Assembly: GCA_943370085.1 (NCBI GenBank)
Contig: CALRPT020000002.1
Coordinates: 62,001-126,000, forward strand
Source of the DNA: Paragemmobacter sp943370085
GTDB lineage: Bacteria; Pseudomonadota; Alphaproteobacteria; Rhodobacterales; Rhodobacteraceae
DNA: 64,000 bases
Reading direction: 5' to 3'
In this document: positions 25,115 to 33,062 of the stretch, piece after piece
Layout: each line of letters begins with the position of its first letter
Position numbering within the stretch: position 1 is the stretch's first letter
Position numbers and translations under genes: made by a program
The notes under the pieces: generated by a model
What the model saw: only the letters and a program-made list of their open reading frames with translations
Told to the model about the DNA's origin: nothing
Databases searched by the model: none

Positions 25115-26200
25115 TTACGCTCCGGCCTTTCGGGGAGCGGGGGACTTGCGTGGCGGTGCAGCCTTTGTCTTGGATGCAGGTTTCTGAGGTGCGGCAAGCT
25201 TGGGCTTGGCTGGGGCCTTGCCCGAGAGCTCGGCCAAGAGCTTGGCTGAGGGTATTGGGGGTGCGGTTGTCGGGGCAACCGTGATCGGATGCGGATCGGG
25301 TTCTTGTGTCCGTGCTGACCTTCTTGCCTGCAACGCCCCCGGCAAGGCATCGGCGTAGCGTTCGGGCAAATCCTTGGGCACAAGGCCGCGCCGGACGAGT
25401 TCATCTACTGCGTAAAGCGCGGCGCTGTGGCTGTCGAAGACACTCGCGGCGAGCAGGGCGAGGTGCATGACCTGCGCGTCGGTAAATTCGCCGATCCGGC
25501 CGGGATGGCGCAGATAGACGGCGTCGCCATCAATCAGTTGATCCGCCGTGCGGCGGCGGTTCAGACGGGCCGCCTGCGAATGTGGCATCGGTTGGGATTT
25601 GTTGAACATGAACTTGTGCAGCATGAACCCTTGTTGCCGCAGGGTTTCATCCACGCCGCCCGCCATGGGTTCGCCTTCGTAAAGCTGCATGTAACGCAGT
25701 TCGACGATGACGGCGACCGCCTCGGACAGGACCCGCGTGGCATTGTCGAAGACCAGCTTTTCGCCGCCCTGAATATCGATCTTGAGAAGGTCGCATGGGG
25801 CTAGATCGGGAATGGCGTCCAGCGCAAGCGTCTGCATCGCGATCCTTTCGCGCACGCGCGCCCAGCGCGGGCGTCCCAGCGCCGCAAGGCCGGGAAGGTG
25901 GGGCGGGAAGATCGAGGTAAGGCCGCCGCTGGCATAGATGTGCAGGGTCTGGGTGCTGCCATCCCCTATCGCATGCGGGTGATAGGTTTCCAGCGGCCCC
26001 TTGATGCGCTGCAACTCGGCAAAGGCGTCGGGTTGCGGCTCAAACCCGGTGACATGGCAGGCCCCGGCTTTCAGCAGGGTGGAATAGGGGGCCTCGTTGA
26101 TCGGGTTTGCGCCGACGTCGATGATTGAAGTGGGGCGTGCAATAGGCAAAGCAGCGTGCAGGAGCGCCACATGGGGGGGCAGAAGGTTGGGTTGGGGCAT
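25115..26200 (-). CDS. FkbM-family SAM-dependent methyltransferase with a Lys/Ala/Pro tail
   Basis: A 361-residue protein. The N-terminal half is an FkbM-type methyltransferase: SIIDVGANPINEAPYS (SAM motif I), GFEPQPDAF, then DLLKIDIQGGEKLV and VIVELRYMQLYEGEP. The central part continues to about residue 290. The last 60 or so residues are low-complexity, rich in Lys, Ala and Pro, and probably disordered. FkbM enzymes methylate sugars or other small molecules, often for surface glycans. Starts at ATG 26200 or GTG 26209 are both weakly supported. Confidence 0.8.
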   Translation of the reverse strand: MPQPNLLPPHVALLHAALPIARPTSIIDVGANPINEAPYSTLLKAGACHVTGFEPQPDAFAELQRIKGPLETYHPHAIGDGSTQTLHIYASGGLTSIFPPHLPGLAALGRPRWARVRERIAMQTLALDAIPDLAPCDLLKIDIQGGEKLVFDNATRVLSEAVAVIVELRYMQLYEGEPMAGGVDETLRQQGFMLHKFMFNKSQPMPHSQAARLNRRRTADQLIDGDAVYLRHPGRIGEFTDAQVMHLALLAASVFDSHSAALYAVDELVRRGLVPKDLPERYADALPGALQARRSARTQEPDPHPITVAPTTAPPIPSAKLLAELSGKAPAKPKLAAPQKPASKTKAAPPRKSPAPRKAGA

Positions 26201-26278
26201 CACGTGCACTCGGACTAAGGTTGAACAGCCATGAGCCTAATGCATGGCGCGGGCTTTGGATAGGCGGCACAGCGCCGA

Positions 26279-26926
26279 TCAGATCGCGCCGATGCCGCGC
26301 AGGATGATCTGTTTGACGCTGTCGGTCGCGTCGCGCCATTGCCTGTCGCTGAGCGGTTGGCCCGAGTTCAGGGTTTCGATCTGATGGCCGAAATCGGCAT
26401 AGTGCTGGGTGGTGGCCCAGAGCAGGTAGAGCAGATGGCGCGGATCGATGGCGGCCATCTGGCCCTGGTCGATCCAGCGCTGGATCACGGCGATGCGGCC
26501 TTCGGTCCAGTCGCGCAGGGTGGTTTCGAGATAGTCCTGAATTACGGGGGCGCCGTGCATCACCTCGGCCGCCCAGACCTTCGAGCCGTGGGGGTGGCGG
26601 CGGGAGATGTCCATCTTGGCCTGAACATAGGCGCCGATGCCTTCGACGGGACCGGCGGCATCGTCAAAGCTGGAGGCGGCGTCGAGCCAGATTTCAAAGA
26701 TGTTCTGCACCACGCGGCGATAGAGCGCCTCTTTGGTGGGGAAGTAGTAATGCAGGTTGGCCTTGGGCAGGCCTGCCATATCGGCGATCAGTTGCATGGT
26801 GGCCCCGCCGAAGCCCGCCTCGGCAAAGACCTTTTCGGCGGCGTCGAGGATGAGGCGTTCGTTCTGCTGCCGGATATCTGTGCGACGGCCGGGGCGGATG
26901 CGTGAAATGCGGGCAGGTTCAGGCAT
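26279..26926 (-). CDS. rutR: RutR-like TetR-family pyrimidine regulator (paralogue 2)
   Basis: A 215-residue TetR regulator related to the one at 23363. The helix-turn-helix is ATMQLIADMAGLPKANLHYYF with SPTKEALY-like follow-on, and the C-terminal core is WATTQHYADFGHQIETL. It is divergent from the beta-ureidopropionase gene. The shared 140-base region holds two RutR-type palindromes (26945-26960 and 26979-26994), so autoregulation and control of the catabolic genes in response to pyrimidines is likely. Confidence 0.88.
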   Translation of the reverse strand: MPEPARISRIRPGRRTDIRQQNERLILDAAEKVFAEAGFGGATMQLIADMAGLPKANLHYYFPTKEALYRRVVQNIFEIWLDAASSFDDAAGPVEGIGAYVQAKMDISRRHPHGSKVWAAEVMHGAPVIQDYLETTLRDWTEGRIAVIQRWIDQGQMAAIDPRHLLYLLWATTQHYADFGHQIETLNSGQPLSDRQWRDATDSVKQIILRGIGAI

Positions 26927-26944
26927 GGGCGACCGTGATTCTCG

Positions 26945-26960
26945 TTGACCGGATGGTCAG
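26945..26960. promoter_or_regulatory. RutR-type operator 1
   Basis: TTGACCGGATGGTCAG, an imperfect palindrome with TGACC/GGTCA half-sites. It matches the pattern TTGACCANNTGGTCAA known for Escherichia coli RutR except near the centre. It lies between the divergent TetR and amidohydrolase genes. Confidence 0.75.
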
Positions 26961-26978
26961 GTTGTGATGCGTTTCGTA

Positions 26979-26994
26979 TTGACCATATGGTCAG
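26979..26994. promoter_or_regulatory. RutR-type operator 2
   Basis: TTGACCATATGGTCAG contains the perfect palindrome TGACCATATGGTCA. Its start is 34 bases from that of operator 1, about three helical turns, so two dimers could bind on one face of the DNA. Confidence 0.8.
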
Positions 26995-27066
26995 GAAACG
27001 AGTCGATCAATGATTGTGGGTAAGGGGGTCGCGAAGATGCCCCCGGCGCACAGGGAGAGCCAGCCA

Positions 27067-28317
27067 ATGCCAGCACCCGGGGAAAACCTGAGGATCAATT
27101 CCGCGCGGCTGTGGGACAGCCTTGAGGAGATGGCCCTGATCGGGCCGGGCGTCGCGGGGGGATGCAATCGCCAGACGCTGACAGATGCGGATAGCGCGGG
27201 GCGACATCTGTTCGCGGGCTGGTGCAAGGCGGCGGGCATGACCATGGGGGTGGATACCATGGGCAACATGTTCGCCACGCGGGCGGGGGCGGACCCGGAG
27301 GCGCTGCCGGTGTATATGGGCAGTCATCTGGATACGCAGCCGACGGGCGGGAAATACGACGGCGTGCTGGGGGTTCTGGGCGCGCTGGAAGTGGTGCGGA
27401 CGATGAACGATCTGGGGGTGAAGACCCGGCGTCCCATCGTGGTGACGAACTGGACCAATGAGGAAGGCGCGCGCTTTGCGCCCGCCATGCTGGCCAGTGG
27501 CGTGTTCGCGGGCATCCATACAGAGGATTACGCCAAGGGACGGAAGGACCTTGAGGGCAAGGTCTTTGGCGAGGAATTGGCGCGCATCGGCTGGGTTGGG
27601 GATGAAAAGGTCGGCGCGCGCAAGATGCATGCGATGCTGGAATTGCATATCGAGCAGGGGCCGATTCTGGAGGCTGAGGGGAAGACCATTGGGGTTGTGA
27701 CCCACGGGCAGGGGCTGTGGTGGCTGGAGATCACGCTGACCGGGAAGGACGCGCATACCGGCAGCACGCCGATGAACATGCGGGTGAATGCGGGCCTCGG
27801 TATGGCGCGGATCACCGAGCGGGTGCATCAGATTGCCATGAGCCATCAGCCGAATGCGGTGGGCGCGGTGGGGCAGGTGAAGGTGTTCCCGAATTCGCGC
27901 AACGTCATTCCCGGCAAGGTGGTCTTCACGGTGGATATCCGCAGCCCGGAGCAGGGCAAGCTGGATGCGATGAAGGCCGAGGTGATGCGAGCGGCCCATG
28001 CGGTGGCGAAGGAGTTGGGGCTGGGCTGTGAGATCGAGGATGTGGGGCATTTCGACCCGGTGACCTTTGATCCCGGTCTGGTGGGCGTGGTGCGCGGGGC
28101 GGCGGAGCGGTTGGGGTATTCCCACATGGATATCGTGTCGGGGGCCGGGCATGACGCCTGCTGGATCAACCGCGTGGCGCCCACGGTGATGGTCATGTGC
28201 CCTTGCGTGGATGGGCTTTCGCATAATGAGGCGGAGGCGATTTCCCCTGAATGGGCGGCGGCGGGCACGGATGTGCTGCTGCATGCCGCGCTTGAGGTGG
28301 CGGAGGTGGTTTCCTGA
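27067..28317 (+). CDS. Zn-dependent hydantoinase/carbamoylase, probable beta-ureidopropionase
   Basis: A 416-residue M20-family amidohydrolase of the HyuC/AllC type. It has GSHLDTQPTGGKYDG with metal His and Asp, NWTNEEGARFAP with the catalytic Glu pair, ELHIEQGP, and a later SGAGHDACWIN. In this setting the likely reaction is hydrolysis of N-carbamoyl-beta-alanine or its methyl form to the beta-amino acid, CO2 and ammonia, the last step of reductive pyrimidine breakdown. Start ATG 27067 follows AGGGAGAG; earlier in-frame ATGs at 27010 and 27037 are less likely. hydA follows. Confidence 0.9.
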   Translation: MPAPGENLRINSARLWDSLEEMALIGPGVAGGCNRQTLTDADSAGRHLFAGWCKAAGMTMGVDTMGNMFATRAGADPEALPVYMGSHLDTQPTGGKYDGVLGVLGALEVVRTMNDLGVKTRRPIVVTNWTNEEGARFAPAMLASGVFAGIHTEDYAKGRKDLEGKVFGEELARIGWVGDEKVGARKMHAMLELHIEQGPILEAEGKTIGVVTHGQGLWWLEITLTGKDAHTGSTPMNMRVNAGLGMARITERVHQIAMSHQPNAVGAVGQVKVFPNSRNVIPGKVVFTVDIRSPEQGKLDAMKAEVMRAAHAVAKELGLGCEIEDVGHFDPVTFDPGLVGVVRGAAERLGYSHMDIVSGAGHDACWINRVAPTVMVMCPCVDGLSHNEAEAISPEWAAAGTDVLLHAALEVAEVVS

Positions 28318-28326
28318 CGGCGGCCC

Positions 28327-28347
28327 CCGGGGGTTTTGCACCCCCGG
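28327..28347 (+). repeat. GC-rich hairpin repeat between the ureidopropionase and hydA genes
   Basis: An 8-bp stem (CCGGGGGT with ACCCCCGG) followed by a GACCCCCGCAGGATATTTTT-type flank. This sequence type is frequent in Rhodobacteraceae intergenic DNA as I recall. The tail to 28372 resembles a degenerate form of the six-copy repeat. Confidence 0.55.
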
Positions 28348-28410
28348 ACCCCCGCAGGATATTTTTGGACAGAAAATGCAGGGCCGAGTGCCCGTCAGGG
28401 AGATGAGCCG

Positions 28411-29865
28411 ATGAGTGCGACGATCATCAAGAACGGGACGGTGGTGACGGCGGACCTGTCCTACAAGGCCGATGTGCGGATCGAGGGGGGGAAGATCACC
28501 GAGATCGGGCAGGGGCTGAAGGGCGGGACGGAGCTGGATGCGACGGGCTGCTATGTGATGCCGGGCGGGATCGATCCGCATACGCATCTGGAGATGCCCT
28601 TCATGGGCACCTATTCGGCGGATGATTTCGAGAGCGGGACGCGCGCCGCGCTTTCGGGCGGGACCACGATGGTGGTCGATTTCGTGCTGCCGGGGCAGGG
28701 GCAGGGCCTCATGGATGCGGCCCAGATGTGGCACAACAAATCGGGCCGGGCGAATTGCGATTATTCCTACCATATGGCCGTGACATGGTGGGGGGAAAAG
28801 GTCTGGGAGGGCATGGCCGACAGCGTGAAGGCGGGGATTACCTCCTTCAAGCATTTCATGGCCTATAAGGGCGCCTTGATGGTGAATGATGACGAGCTGT
28901 TCTCGTCCTTCCGCCGGGTTGGCGATCTGGGCGGCCTTGCTATGGTCCATGCCGAGAATGGCGATGTGGTGGCGGAACTGACCGCGAAGCTGCTGGCCGA
29001 GGGAAATACGGGGCCGGAAGGGCATGCCTATTCACGGCCCCCGCAGGTGGAGGGGGAGGCCACGAACCGCGCCATCATGATTGCCGATATGGCGGGTGTG
29101 CCGCTGTATGTGGTGCATGTGTCCTGCGAGGATGCGCATGAGGCGATCCGGCGTGCGCGGGCGGCGGGCAAGCGGGTTTATGGCGAGCCGCTGATCCAGC
29201 ATCTGACGCTGGATGAGAGCGAGTATTTCCATCCCGACTGGGACCATGCGGCGCGGCGCGTGATGTCACCGCCGTTCCGGAACAAGGAACATCAGGCGAG
29301 CCTGTGGGCGGGGCTGATGTCGGGGTCGCTGTCGGTGGTGGCGACGGATCACTGCGCCTTTACCACCGAGCAGAAGCGGTTCGGTCTGGGGAATTTCGCC
29401 AAGATCCCGAACGGGACTGGTGGGCTTGAGGATCGTATCCCCATGCTCTGGACGCATGGGGTGGGCACGGGGCGGTTGACGCCGAATGAGTTTGTGGCGG
29501 TGACATCCACGAATATCGCGAAGATCCTGAACCTGTACCCCAAGAAGGGTGCGGTGCTGGTGGGGGCGGATGCCGATCTGGTGGTGCTGGACCCGGAGAA
29601 GGAGAAGGTCATCAGCGCCGGGACGCAGCAATCGGCGATTGATTACAATGTGTTCGAGGGCCAGAAGGTGAAGGGCCTGCCGCGCTATGTGCTGACGCGG
29701 GGGCAGGTGGCCATCGATGATGGCGCGGTCAAGACTCAGGAAGGCCATGGGCAGTTTGTGGGGCGCGAGGCGCGGCCTGCGGTGAACCGGGCGCTCTCCC
29801 AATGGAAAGACCTGACGGCGCCGCGCCCGGTGGTGCGGACGGGTATTCCGGCGACGGGGGTTTGA
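28411..29865 (+). CDS. hydA: dihydropyrimidinase
   Basis: A 484-residue cyclic amidohydrolase that opens dihydrouracil/dihydrothymine to N-carbamoyl-beta-amino acids. The metal centre is visible: His57 and His59 in DPHTHLEMPF, a lysine to be carboxylated (Lys153 in FMAYKG), and later His and Asp residues in VVHVSCEDAHEAI and VATDHCAF. Length fits the family. ATG 28411 is preceded by AGGGAGATG. It sits between the ureidopropionase and an SDR gene whose start nearly overlaps its stop. Confidence 0.95.
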   Translation: MSATIIKNGTVVTADLSYKADVRIEGGKITEIGQGLKGGTELDATGCYVMPGGIDPHTHLEMPFMGTYSADDFESGTRAALSGGTTMVVDFVLPGQGQGLMDAAQMWHNKSGRANCDYSYHMAVTWWGEKVWEGMADSVKAGITSFKHFMAYKGALMVNDDELFSSFRRVGDLGGLAMVHAENGDVVAELTAKLLAEGNTGPEGHAYSRPPQVEGEATNRAIMIADMAGVPLYVVHVSCEDAHEAIRRARAAGKRVYGEPLIQHLTLDESEYFHPDWDHAARRVMSPPFRNKEHQASLWAGLMSGSLSVVATDHCAFTTEQKRFGLGNFAKIPNGTGGLEDRIPMLWTHGVGTGRLTPNEFVAVTSTNIAKILNLYPKKGAVLVGADADLVVLDPEKEKVISAGTQQSAIDYNVFEGQKVKGLPRYVLTRGQVAIDDGAVKTQEGHGQFVGREARPAVNRALSQWKDLTAPRPVVRTGIPATGV

Positions 29866-29867
29866 CG

Positions 29868-30563
29868 GTGAAGGTCGCCCTCGTCACGGCAGGTGGCAGC
29901 GGCATGGGGGCTGCGGCGGCGCGCAAGCTGGCCGAGGACGGGTTTGCCGTGGGCATCCTGTCATCTTCCGGCAAGGGCGAGGCCTTGGGCGCTGCGCTGG
30001 GTGGCTTTGGGGTGACCGGGTCCAATCAATCGGTCGCCGACCTTCAGGCGCTGGTCGATGGGGCGATGGCGCGTTGGGGTAGGGTGGATGTGCTGGTGAA
30101 CAGTGCGGGCCACGGGCCGCGTGGGGCGCTGCTGGATATCAGTGACGAGGACTGGCTGCGCGGGCAGGAGGTGTATTTCCTGAACGTGGTACGCCCGACG
30201 CGGCTGGTGACGCCCCTCATGCAGGCGCAGGGCGGGGGGGCGATCATCAACATTTCCACCGCCTGGGCCTTTGAGCCATCGGCGATGTTTCCGACCAGCG
30301 CGGTGGCGCGGGCGGGGCTTGCGGCTTTCACCAAGATATACGCCGACACCTATGCGGCGGCGAATATCCGGATGAACAATGTCCTGCCCGGCTGGATCGA
30401 CAGCCTGCCCGGGACGGAAGAGCGCGCCGCGATGGTGCCGATGAAACGTTATGGCACAATGGCGGAGATTGCCGCTGTGGTGGGATTTCTGGCGTCAGAC
30501 GGTGCGGGCTATATCACCGGGCAGAACCTGCGGGTGGATGGCGGATTGACGAGGTCGGTATGA
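29868..30563 (+). CDS. short-chain dehydrogenase/reductase
   Basis: A 231-residue NAD(P)-dependent SDR. It has the cofactor loop TAGGSGMGAAAARKLA at the N-terminus and NSAGHGP. The catalytic Ser-Tyr-Lys region is altered: INISTAWAFEP is present, but the YxxxK position reads SAVARAGLAAFTK, without an obvious Tyr. GTG 29868 is used; a TTG at 29862 overlapping the hydA stop is an alternative. It is probably co-transcribed with hydA. Loss of the tyrosine, if real, would make the activity uncertain. Confidence 0.82.
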   Translation: MKVALVTAGGSGMGAAAARKLAEDGFAVGILSSSGKGEALGAALGGFGVTGSNQSVADLQALVDGAMARWGRVDVLVNSAGHGPRGALLDISDEDWLRGQEVYFLNVVRPTRLVTPLMQAQGGGAIINISTAWAFEPSAMFPTSAVARAGLAAFTKIYADTYAAANIRMNNVLPGWIDSLPGTEERAAMVPMKRYGTMAEIAAVVGFLASDGAGYITGQNLRVDGGLTRSV

Positions 30564-30565
30564 GA

Positions 30566-30813
30566 TCAGCCCGCCACCAGATGTTCCAACTCCGGCAGCA
30601 GGATCACGCTTTCCTGTCCGTGCGGGTCACGGGTCATGGCGGGAGGCTCTGGCAGGGGTTCGGGGTGAGCGTGCCATGGGACGGTCGGGGGCGTCAGCTT
30701 TCTTCTGCCTCATCCGCAGGCTGCGGTGGGGGCGCGAAGGTGAGGACGGGGACGGAAAAGAGATCGTCTTCCAGATCATCCGGCGTCGGGGCGAAGGCGA
30801 GGGTTCCGGGCAT
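30566..30813 (-). pseudogene. two short frames that may be one frameshifted small gene
   Basis: On the minus strand a 39-codon acidic frame (30813 to 30694, start MPGTLAFAPTPDDLEDDLF) ends in TGA. The -1 frame continues past that stop as a Pro-rich stretch (VPWHAHPEPLPEPPAM) and ends at 30566 with LLPELEHLVAG. The join falls at GAAGAAAGC. This fits a small protein broken by a one-base change, or a -1 frameshift, or two chance frames. It occupies most of the gap between the SDR gene and the ABC transporter. Confidence 0.35.
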
Positions 30814-30909
30814 GGCGGCGGTGTTCCTTTCGGGGGGATGCGCGGATCATGCCGGGACGGTGCAAAGATTTGATGACGGCGCGCGGGGACGGGCCGGGGA
30901 AAAGGTGGA

Positions 30910-31710
30910 ATGAAGGACACGCTGAACACACGCGCGGCGGTGATCGAGGCGAAGGGGTTGAACCTGACCTTCGAGACCGGGGATGGGCCGGTGCATGCGC
31001 TGAAGGATGTGAACCTGACGGTGAACCGGGGGGAGTTCGTATCCTTCATCGGGCCATCTGGTTGCGGCAAGACCACCTTCTTGCGCTGTGTGGCGGCGCT
31101 GGAGCACCCCACCGGCGGCAGTCTGACGGTGAACGGGATGAGCCCGGACGAGGCGCGGATGAAGCGCGCCTATGGCTATGTGTTTCAGGCGGCGGGGCTG
31201 TATCCGTGGCGCACGATTGCGGGGAACATCGCGCTGCCCCTTGAGATCATGGGGTTTTCCAAGGCCGAACAGGCCGAGCGGATCGCGCGGGTGCTGGACC
31301 TGGTGGAGTTGGGCGGGTTCGGGAAGAAGTTTCCGTGGCAGTTGTCGGGTGGGATGCAGCAGCGGGCGTCGATTGCGCGGGCGCTGGCTTTTGATGCCGA
31401 TATTCTGCTGATGGACGAGCCGTTCGGCGCGCTGGACGAGATCGTGCGGGACCGGCTGAACGAGGAATTGCTGAAGCTCTGGGCCGCTACAGGCAAGACC
31501 ATCGGGTTCGTCACCCATTCGATCCCCGAGGCGGTGTATCTGTCCACGAAGATCGTGGTGATGAGCCCGCGGCCGGGGCGGATTACGGATGTGATCGACT
31601 CGCCTTTGCCGAAGGAGCGGCCGCTGGACATTCGCGACTCGCGCGAGTTCATCGAGATTGCGCATCGGGTGCGTGAGGGCTTGCGGGCGGGGCATGGCGA
31701 TGAGGTGTGA
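30910..31710 (+). CDS. ABC transporter ATP-binding protein (SsuB/TauB/ThiZ type)
   Basis: A 266-residue importer ATPase: Walker A GPSGCGKTT, Q-loop VFQAAGLYPWRTI, signature LSGGMQQR, Walker B ILLMDEPFGALDE and an H-loop THSIPEAV. This subgroup serves sulfonate-, taurine- or pyrimidine-precursor-type transporters with NMT1-like binding proteins. It is the first gene of a unit with two permeases and a binding protein, next to hydA, so it likely powers uptake of a pyrimidine or derivative. Confidence 0.88.
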   Translation: MKDTLNTRAAVIEAKGLNLTFETGDGPVHALKDVNLTVNRGEFVSFIGPSGCGKTTFLRCVAALEHPTGGSLTVNGMSPDEARMKRAYGYVFQAAGLYPWRTIAGNIALPLEIMGFSKAEQAERIARVLDLVELGGFGKKFPWQLSGGMQQRASIARALAFDADILLMDEPFGALDEIVRDRLNEELLKLWAATGKTIGFVTHSIPEAVYLSTKIVVMSPRPGRITDVIDSPLPKERPLDIRDSREFIEIAHRVREGLRAGHGDEV

Positions 31711-31737
31711 TCCTGTGTTCGCTGTGACCCCCACCCC

Positions 31738-31760
31738 GACCCTCCCCCATGCCGGGGGAG
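31738..31760. repeat. palindromic GC-rich intergenic repeat
   Basis: Perfect 9-bp arms (CCCTCCCCC and GGGGGAGGG) around a short loop, preceded by CCCCACCCCGA. This resembles the REP-like palindromes common in alphaproteobacterial intergenic DNA. Confidence 0.6.
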
Positions 31761-31807
31761 GGAGACGCGATCTGGTTGGGGTTTCGCCTGTGGCGGGCGG
31801 AGCATTT

Positions 31808-31830
31808 GGGTATTTGGGCCATGATGAAGC
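31808..31830 (+). repeat. dispersed intergenic repeat, copy E
   Basis: Copy with one change (CCATGATGAAG in place of CCAAGATGAAG), just upstream of the small DMT-like gene. Confidence 0.6.
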
Positions 31831-31842
31831 CGGGGGTGTGCG

Positions 31843-32178
31843 GTGAGTGGGGCGCTGCTGATCTGGCTGGGTGGCGCGATGGCGGCGTTTGTGGCAGCCA
31901 ATTCGGTGCTGCGGGCCTATGCGGGATCGGGGGCGTGGCCGACCTTGGCGCTGGCTTTGGGCTGTTTCCTGGTGGGCAACCTGATGATGGTGCGGCTGAT
32001 GCGGGAAAGCGGGTTGGCGCTGGCGGTGGCGATATCGTCGGTGGTGCAGTTGGTGGCGCTGGCGCTGATCGGGGTGCTGTGGTTCGGCGAGCGGTTGACG
32101 GGGATGCAGACGGCGGGGGTGGTGCTGGGGATTGTCGCGGTGGCCTTGATCGCATGGCCACAGGGAGCGCGGGGATGA
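31843..32178 (+). CDS. small four-helix DMT/SMR-like membrane protein, 111 aa
   Basis: A 111-residue protein made almost wholly of four hydrophobic helices. The last part (VLWFGERLTGMQTAGVVLGIV) resembles the end of SMR/EamA drug-metabolite transporters. It starts at GTG 31843 and its TGA overlaps the next permease ATG (ATGA). It is thus embedded between the ATPase and the first permease of the ABC unit. It may export or buffer a related metabolite; that is inference from position. Confidence 0.75.
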   Translation: MSGALLIWLGGAMAAFVAANSVLRAYAGSGAWPTLALALGCFLVGNLMMVRLMRESGLALAVAISSVVQLVALALIGVLWFGERLTGMQTAGVVLGIVAVALIAWPQGARG

Positions 32179-33062
32179 AGGGGAAAACCTTGCCCGTGCT
32201 GGCCGTGTTGGGGATCATCGTGGTGATCTGGTATGTGGCGGCTGTGTGGATGAATTCCGCTTGGGTCTATGATCAGGCGGGTCGCGCGGGGACGACGCCG
32301 GGGTTCGGTGAGGTGGTTCGGGCCACGATGGCGTTGGAGCGGCCGCTGCTGCCCGCGCCGCATCAGGTGGCGGTGGCGCTGTGGGACGGGATTACCGGGC
32401 AGGCCATCACCAGCAAGCGCAGCCTTGTCTATCATGGCTGGGTGACGATGGAGGCGACGCTGGCGGGCTTTGCCATGGGCATCCTGCTGGGCGTGTCGCT
32501 GGCGATCGGGATTGTCTGTTTCCGGGTGATGGAGGCGACCGTCATGCCCTGGGCGGTGATCAGCCAGACCATCCCCATCGTGGCGCTGGCGCCGATGATC
32601 GTGGTGCTGTCAAACACCCTTTCGCTGGGTGAGGCGCTGGGGTTGGAGAACCGCCTCGTATCAAAGACGATCATCAGCGCCTATTTGAGCTTTTTCCCCG
32701 TGCTGGTGGGAATGGTGAAGGGGTTGCGGTCACCGGATGCGATACAACTGGATCAGTTGGCGACGTGGAATGCGAATGGCTGGCAGAGTTTCCTCTATCT
32801 GCGGCTGCCGTCGTCGATGCCTTACTTCTTTGCCTCGCTGAAGGTGGCCATTGCGGCGGCGCTGGTGGGGGCGATTGTGGGCGAGTTGCCGACCGGGGCA
32901 GTTGAGGGGCTCGGGGCGCGGATGCTGGTGGCGAGCCAGTTCGGACAGCCCTTGCTGATGTGGGCTTCGCTCTTTGCGGCGGCGCTGGTGGCGGGGCTGC
33001 TGATTTTGGCCGTGGGGGCGCTGCAGCGCGGGGCGGACCGGATGATGGGGGTGCGGCCATGA
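32175..33062 (+). CDS. ABC transporter permease, first of pair
   Basis: A 295-residue permease of the BPD_transp_1 family, with about six helices and an EAA-type loop before FLYLRLPSSMPYFF. An unusual long N-terminal periplasmic segment (about residues 25-80) separates the first helix from the rest. Start overlaps the stop of the DMT-like gene, and its stop overlaps the next permease start (ATGA). Translation of the block is therefore coupled. Confidence 0.88.
   Translation: MKGKTLPVLAVLGIIVVIWYVAAVWMNSAWVYDQAGRAGTTPGFGEVVRATMALERPLLPAPHQVAVALWDGITGQAITSKRSLVYHGWVTMEATLAGFAMGILLGVSLAIGIVCFRVMEATVMPWAVISQTIPIVALAPMIVVLSNTLSLGEALGLENRLVSKTIISAYLSFFPVLVGMVKGLRSPDAIQLDQLATWNANGWQSFLYLRLPSSMPYFFASLKVAIAAALVGAIVGELPTGAVEGLGARMLVASQFGQPLLMWASLFAAALVAGLLILAVGALQRGADRMMGVRP

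Noticed and set aside
27007..29025. A 672-codon minus-strand frame opposite the ureidopropionase and hydA genes
   Set aside because: His/Arg/Pro-rich composition typical of antisense frames in GC-rich DNA, with two well-supported enzymes on the other strand.
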